Positions 44,222 to 50,945 of a DNA stretch of 50,945 nt are shown piece after piece. The stretch covers positions 1 through 50,945 of the forward strand of contig NZ_SPUM01000072.1 in assembly GCF_004614195.1 (NCBI RefSeq), read 5' to 3'. A program made the position numbers and the translations under genes. The notes under the pieces were generated by a model. That model was not told where the DNA came from, made no database searches, and worked only from the letters and a program-made list of their open reading frames with translations. The stretch comes from Massilia horti (GTDB lineage Bacteria > Pseudomonadota > Gammaproteobacteria > Burkholderiales > Burkholderiaceae_D). Positions within the stretch are counted from its first letter, which is position 1. Every line of letters begins with the position of its first letter.

Positions 44222-44865
44222 TGGAACGGCAGGCTCCCGGCTTTTACGGCAAGCTCGCCTCGCATGGCGACTTTATCTGGCGTCGGCTGGCCCCTGGCTT
44301 CATTGGAGTATGGGATGGCTGGCTGCAGGCGTGCATCCAGGCCAGTCGCGTCCAGCTGGGCGAGAACTGGCTCGACGTCTACCTGACTGGCCCGATCTGG
44401 CGCTTTGCCCTGGCGCCGGGCGTGTGCGATGGACAAGCCTGGGCCGGCGTGCTGATGCCCAGTGTGGACCGCGTCGGCCGCCACTTTCCGCTCATGATCG
44501 CGGCCGGCGCGGACCAAGCGGTACCCCTTGCGCAGTGGCTGGGCGCGAACTGGTTCGAGCAGGTGGAGGACTTGGCCTTGTCCACGCTCGATGTGGCCTT
44601 TAGTTTTGAACAGTTCGATGCCGCGCTACTATCGCTGCCAGGCCTTCCGCTTTCGCCGGCGCCGGGCACGAACGGGCCGCTGGGCTGGCAGATTGGCATC
44701 GAATCGGCAAACGAGGCGGCAGGCGTGGCGGACGCCGTCGCCTGTGCTGCGCTGTATGGACAGAGCGTGTGGTGGACCGATGGATCCGAGCGGGTCGAGC
44801 CTTGCGTGCGGCTGTGCCGCGGCCTGCCGGCGCCGCAGGCGTACGGCGCGATGTTGAAGGATTGA
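44221..44865 (+). CDS. tagF: T6SS regulator TagF (ImpM family)
   Basis: This is a 214-residue protein of the TagF/ImpM family (PGFYGKLASHGDFIWRRL is the family signature). TagF restrains T6SS firing after translation and binds Fha in some species; in Agrobacterium it is fused to PppA. An ATG overlapping the tssM stop (TGATG) is used. A GTG six codons earlier is possible. It is the last plus-strand T6SS gene and faces the phosphatase gene 4 bp away. Confidence 0.93.
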   Translation: MERQAPGFYGKLASHGDFIWRRLAPGFIGVWDGWLQACIQASRVQLGENWLDVYLTGPIWRFALAPGVCDGQAWAGVLMPSVDRVGRHFPLMIAAGADQAVPLAQWLGANWFEQVEDLALSTLDVAFSFEQFDAALLSLPGLPLSPAPGTNGPLGWQIGIESANEAAGVADAVACAALYGQSVWWTDGSERVEPCVRLCRGLPAPQAYGAMLKD

Positions 44866-44869
44866 TTCG

Positions 44870-45736
44870 CTAGGCCCGGCAGGGCGCCAGCACCACCGTG
44901 ATGTTGTCGCGGCTGCCGTCCTGCTTGGCCGCCGCAACCAATTGTTCGCAGCATGCGGATAGGGACCCCGGCTGCGCCTGCTGGAGGATCGATGCGATGC
45001 GCTCGTCGCTGCAGGCGCTGTGCAAACCATCGCTGCACAGCAGGTACAGGTCGCCCGGTTCCACTGGCTGGGTCAGGAGCTCCGGCCGGATGTCCAGGTA
45101 CGGGCCGAGCGCCTGCAGCAGCAGGTTGCGCGCCGGGAGATTGCCTTTCATACCCGATTCGATCGCCTGCTGGTACATGGTCTGGTCGCGCGTGATTTGC
45201 TCCAGTTGGCCGGCGCGCCAGCGATACAGGCGGGTGTCGCCGACGTGGAATACGAACACCGGGGCACCGGGCGCGGGTTGCCACATGCCGGTGAGCGTGG
45301 TGCCCATGCCGCTGCCATCGGCACGGCCGTTCGCCAGGTTCGCCTGGAAGAGGCGCTGGTTCGCGTACTCGACCGCGCCGTGCAGCGTGATCATGGCGCG
45401 CATCGTGTCGTCGGTCCAGGTGGCGTCGGGATCGCTCTGGGCCGGGTCGAACGCGCTGGCCTGGAACTTGGGAATGGTGTCGTCCGAGTCCGGGGCGTCG
45501 ATATCGCCGGCGGTACGGATGTAGTGGACCAGGGCAGCGAGCGCATTGGCGCTGGCGAGCGCGCCGTCGAGGTGTCCGCCCATGCCGTCGGCGACCGCGA
45601 CCAGACCAAGGGCGGGATCGAGCACCAGGTTGTCCTCGTTCGAGCTGCGCACAGTGCCGGTGTCGGTCAGGCCGAATGCCAGGCCCAGGTCGAGGCGCTT
45701 CGTGTCAGGCTGGCGGGGTGGCTTCAAGAGATCCAA
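44870..45736 (-). CDS. pppA: PP2C-type Ser/Thr phosphatase (PppA, T6SS)
   Basis: This 288-residue cytoplasmic PPM/PP2C phosphatase should remove phospho-Thr from T6SS targets. The metal-binding motifs are all there: RSSNEDNL, VADGMGGH, GMGTTLTG, FHVGDTRLYRW, LLCSDGLH and DNITVVL. It is an intact enzyme by inspection. It is on the minus strand, convergent with tagF, unlike clusters where pppA is co-directional, so it has its own promoter. Its counterpart kinase at 22384-22808 is broken. Confidence 0.92.
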   Translation of the reverse strand: MDLLKPPRQPDTKRLDLGLAFGLTDTGTVRSSNEDNLVLDPALGLVAVADGMGGHLDGALASANALAALVHYIRTAGDIDAPDSDDTIPKFQASAFDPAQSDPDATWTDDTMRAMITLHGAVEYANQRLFQANLANGRADGSGMGTTLTGMWQPAPGAPVFVFHVGDTRLYRWRAGQLEQITRDQTMYQQAIESGMKGNLPARNLLLQALGPYLDIRPELLTQPVEPGDLYLLCSDGLHSACSDERIASILQQAQPGSLSACCEQLVAAAKQDGSRDNITVVLAPCRA

Positions 45737-45824
45737 TGGCGGCTCCTGGTGGACGAAGGAAGGCGGCTTGGTGCAATGCTAGCACGGGCAGGGCTCATGC
45801 AGAGAGCGGATATCTGCCGCTTGG

Positions 45825-45917
45825 CGTAGGGTGCGCACCTGTGCGCACGCTGTACGGTTGAATGCCGTTGGCGCCGGTATGCACACGTACCGCGTGCGCA
45901 CGGGTGCGCACCCTACG
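45825..45917. repeat. GTGCGCAC palindromic repeat, copy D
   Basis: Arms 45825-45855 and 45887-45917 are reverse complements over 31 bp with two mismatches. CGTAGGG is outermost and the GTAC ends face inward, the opposite arrangement to copy C. The 31-bp loop is centred on GGCGCC and resembles the outer flank of copy C. It lies 46 bp past the mrcA stop and upstream of pppA. Confidence 0.9.
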
Positions 45918-45963
45918 GGCGTGCCGGCGCCGACATCAAAAGGAATGTCGCCGCCTGCTTGCG

Positions 45964-48330
45964 CTAAGGCGTCGTCGTCACCGTCGGCACGGGCGCCGGA
46001 TCGGCCGGCGCTTCCGTCTCGGGCCCCTGTTCGATATCGATCGTCTTGAATTCCGGCGACTCGAGAAATTTGGCGTAGACCCAGTCCGTGTCGTGCACCA
46101 CGCCTTCCGGCGTCTCGCGCTGGTATTCGGGGCGCTTGGCGAGTGCCACGCGCATGTAGTCGATCCAGATCGGCAGTGCCAGGGTTGAGCCGAACTCTTT
46201 CCCGCCCAGGGACTTCGGATCGTCGTAGCCCATCCAGGCGACCGCAACTTCGGTGCCGCTGTAGCCGGCGAACCAGCCGTCCATTGCGTCGCTGGTGGTG
46301 CCGGTCTTGCCGGCGATGTCGCCGCGGCCCAGCTGCTCGGTGGCCTTGGCGGCCGTGCCGTAGCGCGTTACGTCGCGCAGCATGCTGTCGGTGATGAACG
46401 CGTTGCGCGGGTCGAGCACGCGTTGTTCTTCCTGGCGCGCGGCCGGCGGCTTGCTCTCGACGACGACGCGCCCGTTTGCGTCCTCGATCTTGGCGATCAG
46501 GTAGGGCTGGACCTTGTAGCCGCCGTTGGCGAACACCGCGTAGGCGCCGGCCATCTGCTGGGGGGTGACTGCGCCGGTGCCCAGCGCGAGGGTCAGGTTC
46601 TTCGGCTGGCGTGCCGGGTCGAAGCCGAACCTGCCAAGGTAGTCGTGCGCGTACGGCACCGAGAGCTTGCGCAGCAGCCGGACCGAGACCACGTTCTTCG
46701 ATGCGGCCAGCGCGCGGCGCATGGTGATCGGGCCGTCGAACACGTTGTCGTCGTTTTGCGGCGCCCAGGTCCTGCCCGCGTCTTCGCCCGGCATCTCCAG
46801 CGGGGCGTCGAGGATCAGCGTGGCCGGCGAATAGCCCTTCTCGAGCGCGGCCGAGTAGATGAACGGTTTAAACGAGGAGCCGGGCTGGCGGAACGCCTGG
46901 GTGACGTGGTTGTATTTCTGCAGGTTGTAGTCGAAGCCGCCGACCATGGCATGGCAGGCGCCGGTTTCGGCATCGATCGACACAAAAGCCGCCGCCACCT
47001 GCGGCACCTGGGTGATGCTCCAGTCGCCTTTGCCTTCCCGGCTGATGCGGATGACCGATCCGGGCACGATGCGCACTGCGTCCTTTGCGTTGGGCGAAAG
47101 GCCGCGTTCGGCGAACTTGAGGCCCGCGCCGGTGATGTCGATGATGTCGCCGTCGACGTTTTCGACCTGCACACGCTTGGGCGAGGCCGCGAGCACGACT
47201 ACCGGAATCAGGCCGTCGGAGGAGGGACGGCGGCCGATCGCGTCGACGATCGCGTCCTCGCGCTCGTTGTGATCGAGGGGCAGCTCGATCCTGGCTTCCG
47301 GTCCGCGGTAGCCGTGGCGCTGGTCATAGGCCAGCACGTTGCGGCGCAGCGAAGCGTAGGCGGCGTCCTGGTCGGCCTTGAGGATGGTGGTGGTGACGGT
47401 GATGCCGCTGGTGTATGCCGCTTCCTTGAATTGTTCGAAGGCTGCCTGGCGTGCCAGTTCGGCTACGTATTCGGCGTGCGTGTCGAACGAGATGCCGCCG
47501 CTCTTAACGCGCAATGGCTCGGCCAGCGCCTGTTCGTACTGCGCCTGGGTGATGTAGTTCAGTTCACGCAGGCGCTTTAACACCGCGTGCTGGCGCGCCT
47601 TGGCGCGTTTTGGATTTACGGCCGGATTGTGGCGCGCAGGGTTTTGTGGCAGGCCGGCCAGCATTGCCATTTCGGCGATCGAAAGCTGGTCGAGATTCTT
47701 GCCAAAATAGGTGCGGGCGGCACTGGAAAAGCCATACGAGCGCTGCCCCAGGTAGATCTGGTTCATGTACAGCTCGAGAATCTGGTCCTTGGTCAGCGCC
47801 TTTTCGATTTTGTACGCGAGCAGGACTTCATTGACCTTGCGCGCCGTGATCTTTTCGCGCGAGAGGAAGAAGTTGCGTGCCACCTGCATGGTAATGGTCG
47901 AAGCGCCGCCCGAGCCGAAGCCGTGGACCACGTTGGACTTGACCGCGCCCATCGCACGGCGCCAGTCGATGCCGCTGTGTTCATAAAAGCGCGCGTCCTC
48001 GATGGCGAGCAGCGACTTTTTCATCATGTCCGGGATTTTCCCGATCGGGACGAAGTCGCGGTGTTCCTCGCCGAATTCGCCAATCAGCACGTGGTCGGCG
48101 GTATAAATGCGCAGCGGAATTTTCGGTTTGTAGTCGGTGACCGCGTCGATCGCCGGCACGTTGGGTATCACCGCCATCAGGACATAGCCCACGACACCGG
48201 CAATGAACAGGAGGATCAGGACGAGCGCGATCAGGATGAAACCGCGGACGCGGCGTAACTGCTTGGGAAGCTTGGAGGATTTTGTCAAAACTGAACTCTC
48301 AAGGTTTGGCCTTTTCGGTATCGAGGCCAT
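45964..48330 (-). CDS. mrcA: Penicillin-binding protein 1A
   Basis: The 788-residue bifunctional peptidoglycan synthase is anchored by one N-terminal helix (about residues 28-55, VRGFILIALVLILLFIAGVV). The glycosyltransferase domain has EDARFYEHSGID and GGASTITMQVARN. The transpeptidase has the active-site SxxK in SSFKP, then SKN, and the KTGTT box. The C-terminal tail is Pro/Thr-rich. The start MASIPKRPN at 48330 is the most likely; the next in-frame ATG is far downstream. It is divergent from the OPT transporter gene. Confidence 0.95.
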   Translation of the reverse strand: MASIPKRPNLESSVLTKSSKLPKQLRRVRGFILIALVLILLFIAGVVGYVLMAVIPNVPAIDAVTDYKPKIPLRIYTADHVLIGEFGEEHRDFVPIGKIPDMMKKSLLAIEDARFYEHSGIDWRRAMGAVKSNVVHGFGSGGASTITMQVARNFFLSREKITARKVNEVLLAYKIEKALTKDQILELYMNQIYLGQRSYGFSSAARTYFGKNLDQLSIAEMAMLAGLPQNPARHNPAVNPKRAKARQHAVLKRLRELNYITQAQYEQALAEPLRVKSGGISFDTHAEYVAELARQAAFEQFKEAAYTSGITVTTTILKADQDAAYASLRRNVLAYDQRHGYRGPEARIELPLDHNEREDAIVDAIGRRPSSDGLIPVVVLAASPKRVQVENVDGDIIDITGAGLKFAERGLSPNAKDAVRIVPGSVIRISREGKGDWSITQVPQVAAAFVSIDAETGACHAMVGGFDYNLQKYNHVTQAFRQPGSSFKPFIYSAALEKGYSPATLILDAPLEMPGEDAGRTWAPQNDDNVFDGPITMRRALAASKNVVSVRLLRKLSVPYAHDYLGRFGFDPARQPKNLTLALGTGAVTPQQMAGAYAVFANGGYKVQPYLIAKIEDANGRVVVESKPPAARQEEQRVLDPRNAFITDSMLRDVTRYGTAAKATEQLGRGDIAGKTGTTSDAMDGWFAGYSGTEVAVAWMGYDDPKSLGGKEFGSTLALPIWIDYMRVALAKRPEYQRETPEGVVHDTDWVYAKFLESPEFKTIDIEQGPETEAPADPAPVPTVTTTP

Positions 48331-48447
48331 CGGCGGGGAATTATAATCCCCTTTTATTCCTCTCCGGCATGTGCGATAGTCACGCCTCAATAGGAGCGCA
48401 GCGCAGCACTTTGCGGCTTGCCTGTCAATACTTCACAAGGAACTCGA

Positions 48448-50703
48448 ATGCCATACGACCCCAGTCCGGCCAACGTCAAGCCGTATATTCCGGCGTCGGC
48501 GCAATTACCCGAGATGACATTTCGCGCGCTGGCGATGGGTGTCATCCTGGGTATGGTATTCGGCGCTTCGTCTCTTTACCTGGTGCTCAAGGTCGGCCTG
48601 ACGGTCAGCGCCTCGATCCCGGTCGCGGTTATCGCAATCACGCTGTTTGGCATTGCTAAAAAGGCAGGGGCGCGCGAGCTGACTGTTCTTGAAAACAGCA
48701 TCACGCAGACCGCGGGTTCGGCGGGCGAATCGATCGCGTTCGGACTGGGCGTGACCATGCCCGCGATTATGATCCTGGGCTTCGACCTTGAAATCTCGCG
48801 CGTGATGCTGGTGGGCGTGCTGGGCGGCCTGCTCGGCATCCTGATGATGATCCCCATGCGGCGCACAATGATCGTCGACCAGCACCGCGAACTCAAATAC
48901 CCGGAGGGCACGGCCTGCGCCGAGGTGCTCAAGGCCGCGGCCACCGAAAGCTCGCGCCTGGCCGCGGGCGAAGTGCGTGAAGAAGGTTCGAGCGCGGCGC
49001 AGGAAGCCCGGCGCCGTGCCTTTATCATTTTCGGCGGCTTTGGCCTGGGCCTCTTGTACAAGGTGCTCAGCATCTCGCTCAAGCTGTGGAAGGATACCGT
49101 CAACTTCGTGTTCGGCGCGCCGCTCAAGGCTGGTTCCGCTGGCGCGGAGATCTCGCCCGAGCTGCTGGGCGTGGGCTATATCATCGGCCCGCGCATCGCA
49201 ATGACGATGGCGGCGGGCGGCGTGCTGTCGTACCTGCTCCTGATCCCGATGATTAAATTCTTCGGGGATCTGCTGACCGTCCCGCTGTCGCCGGGGACCA
49301 TGCTGATCAAGGACATGGAACCGGACGACATCCGCAGCGCTTACGTGCTCTACATCGGTGCCGGCGCGGTTGCGGCCGGTGGCCTGATCAGCCTTGCGCG
49401 TTCGCTGCCGACGATCTGGAAGGGCCTGAAAGGCGGCCTGTCCGGCATCGGCAAGGGCAGCGTGGCGGACCAGTCGCTGCGTACCGACCGCGATATTCCG
49501 ATCAAGTGGGTGATGATCGGGTGCCTCGCGATCATCGCCATCATTACGCTGGCCACGCCGCTGCACATGAACATCCTGGGCGCGATCCTGATCCTGGTGT
49601 TCGGCTTTTTGTTCTCGACCGTGTCCTCGCGCCTGACGGGCGAGGTCGGCTCGTCGTCCAACCCGATCTCGGGCATGGCGGTGGCCACCTTGTTGTTTAC
49701 CTGCCTGATCTTCCTGGTGATGGGCTGGACCGGCGGCCAGTATTATGTGACGGCGCTGTCGGTCGGCGCGATCGTGTGCATCGCCGCGAGTAACGCCGGC
49801 ACCACCTCCCAAGACCTGAAGACTGGTTTCTTGGTCGGCTCCACGCCGCGCCTGCAGCAGTACGCGATCCTGGCCGGCGCGTTCGCATCGGCGCTGATCC
49901 TGGGACCGATCCTGCTCAAGCTGAACGACGTGAGCACCGTCTACGTGCCTGCCGCGCAGGTGGCGCCAGGCCTTTCCGTCGACGCTTCCAAGCTGAACGC
50001 GACCGCGCAACTGCAGGGGCCGCAGGCCGAGACTGATCACAACACCTACAAGGTCTGGCACAAGACCGATACCGTGGGCGGCCCGGCCGGCAAATACCTG
50101 GTGGCGGACGATGGCAAGGCGGTGTACCTGGTCGACCCGGGCATCAATGGCCAGCACAACAAGCGTCCGGATGGCTCGGAAGTGAAAAAGTACGACGCGC
50201 CGAAGGCGGTGCTGATGTCGTACATTATCAAGGGTATCCTCGACCAGGAACTGCCGTGGACCCTCGTGCTGTTTGGCGTGATGATCGCCGTGGTGCTCGA
50301 AATGGCTGGCGTCCAGTCGCTCGCGTTTTCGGTCGGTGTGTACCTGCCGCTGGTGTCGACGCTGCCGATCGCGATCGGTGGCCTGATACGCTGGATGGTC
50401 GACCGTCGTAACAACACGCTGCCGCAGTATTCGAAGCTGAACGAGGAAGAGCTGCAGGCCGCGGGCGACCGCAGCTCGGGCACGCTGCTGGCATCGGGCT
50501 ACATTGCTGGCGGCGCGCTGGCTGGCATCATCATCGCGATCACGGCCGGCGTGATGACCGACTTCGACAATAAGTTGAACAAATGGGCCGAGGCGGCGAA
50601 CCCGTTCTTTGCGGGGGCGAGCTCGGACACGCTGTCGATCCTGCCGTACGCTGTGCTCATCGTGCTGCTGTATTGGGTGGGGCGCGAAAAGGCCCAGCGC
50701 TGA
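48448..50703 (+). CDS. Oligopeptide transporter, OPT family
   Basis: This is a 751-residue inner-membrane transporter of the OPT family, with about 14-16 hydrophobic segments. Family features are MTFRALAMGVILGMVFGASS near the start, ENSITQTAGSAGESIAFGLG, the EGTACAEVLKA loop and a soluble insert at about residues 495-590. Bacterial OPT members import oligopeptides by proton symport. An AAGGA site precedes the ATG at 48448, and an ATG 10 codons upstream is unlikely. It is followed by a repeat element. Confidence 0.93.
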   Translation: MPYDPSPANVKPYIPASAQLPEMTFRALAMGVILGMVFGASSLYLVLKVGLTVSASIPVAVIAITLFGIAKKAGARELTVLENSITQTAGSAGESIAFGLGVTMPAIMILGFDLEISRVMLVGVLGGLLGILMMIPMRRTMIVDQHRELKYPEGTACAEVLKAAATESSRLAAGEVREEGSSAAQEARRRAFIIFGGFGLGLLYKVLSISLKLWKDTVNFVFGAPLKAGSAGAEISPELLGVGYIIGPRIAMTMAAGGVLSYLLLIPMIKFFGDLLTVPLSPGTMLIKDMEPDDIRSAYVLYIGAGAVAAGGLISLARSLPTIWKGLKGGLSGIGKGSVADQSLRTDRDIPIKWVMIGCLAIIAIITLATPLHMNILGAILILVFGFLFSTVSSRLTGEVGSSSNPISGMAVATLLFTCLIFLVMGWTGGQYYVTALSVGAIVCIAASNAGTTSQDLKTGFLVGSTPRLQQYAILAGAFASALILGPILLKLNDVSTVYVPAAQVAPGLSVDASKLNATAQLQGPQAETDHNTYKVWHKTDTVGGPAGKYLVADDGKAVYLVDPGINGQHNKRPDGSEVKKYDAPKAVLMSYIIKGILDQELPWTLVLFGVMIAVVLEMAGVQSLAFSVGVYLPLVSTLPIAIGGLIRWMVDRRNNTLPQYSKLNEEELQAAGDRSSGTLLASGYIAGGALAGIIIAITAGVMTDFDNKLNKWAEAANPFFAGASSDTLSILPYAVLIVLLYWVGREKAQR

Positions 50704-50737
50704 CCACGCCTCTGCCAAAGCCCGTCGCTGCACCATT

Positions 50738-50945
50738 GTAGGGGGCGCGGGGCCGCCGAGGACCAGTGCGCACGCGGTTCGCGCACGTTGCGCAGAGAAG
50801 CGGCAGCCGCAAGTCAGTATGCGTTGACCGCGTGCGCACAGGTGCGCACCCTACGCCTCTGTCAAAGCCAGTGGCCACAGCACATGGTGTGCACGCGGTT
50901 CGCGCACGTTGCGCAGAGAAGCGGCAGCCGCAAGTCAGTATGCGT
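50738..50945. repeat. GTGCGCAC palindromic repeat, copy E, with a second partial unit
   Basis: The left arm 50738-50778 is the long GC-rich type, the loop runs 50779-50826, and the right arm 50827-50855 is the short type. A second unit follows, and its bases 50891-50945 are identical to 50770-50824 before the window ends. The flank ACGCCTCTG..CAAAGCC is also repeated (50706 and 50853), so a unit of about 147 bp was duplicated in tandem, with a 26-bp loss in the second. It lies downstream of the OPT gene. Confidence 0.88.

Larger units (their letters stand above)
22951..44865 (+). other. Type VI secretion locus (span)
   Basis: Seventeen plus-strand genes, most overlapping or spaced by less than 100 bp. 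They cover all T6SS core parts except TssJ, with TagJ, Fha and TagF as accessories and one DUF4280/Stv-like cargo module between clpV and vgrG. The close spacing points to one or a few long transcripts. Confidence 0.9.

Noticed and set aside
48505..50736. A 743-codon minus-strand open frame opposite the OPT transporter
   Set aside because: Same reason: antisense shadow with no recognisable domain, and the OPT gene is certain.

Overview
This window is a GC-rich stretch of a bacterial chromosome. The closest fit is a betaproteobacterium of the order Burkholderiales, probably Oxalobacteraceae (Massilia/Duganella type). That placement rests on overall protein character: TrxC, CdaR, the Liv transporter with a fused LivM-LivG, Mfd-SerB, and a T6SS with TagJ, Fha and TagF. 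I could not run a search. No rRNA, tRNA, CRISPR, transposase, integrase or phage gene was seen.

Layout. 1-6.8 kb holds housekeeping and regulatory genes: cheV, a small membrane protein, trxC, a Mut7-C protein, a conserved hypothetical, and a divergent cdaR / glycerate kinase pair. 6.8-8.7 kb is visibly more A/T-rich and carries a secreted class-C-type serine hydrolase. 8.7-13.6 kb is a branched-chain amino-acid ABC transporter (livJ, livH, fused livMG, livF, all on the minus strand), with a hairpin terminator after livJ. 13.8-22.2 kb carries a Gly/His-rich lipoprotein, serB-mfd, a glutathione S-transferase, a YafY-type regulator, an orphan gene and an HDOD protein.

22.4-45.7 kb is a nearly complete type VI secretion locus on the plus strand. 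The order is tssA, tssB, tssC, hcp, tagJ, tssE, tssF, tssG, clpV, a cargo candidate, a DUF4280 PAAR-like gene, vgrG, fha, tssK, tssL (with an OmpA domain), tssM and tagF. A convergent PP2C phosphatase gene (pppA type) closes it. No tssJ lies inside. Immediately 5' of tssA is a decayed Ser/Thr kinase-like gene with a one-base frameshift and no catalytic loop. The phospho-reader (Fha), the phosphatase and a TssL with a candidate phospho-threonine tail all remain, so the kinase that would write the mark appears to have been lost from this locus. After the T6SS come a PBP1A gene and an OPT-family oligopeptide transporter.

A family of palindromic repeats built on GTGCGCAC cores occurs at five places (1-55, 3381-3520, 14433-14555, 45825-45917, 50738-50945). 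Every copy lies at the 3' end of at least one gene. One copy has perfect 46-bp arms, and the arms come in two interchangeable types. This repeat family and the broken T6SS phospho-switch are the two observations most worth following up.
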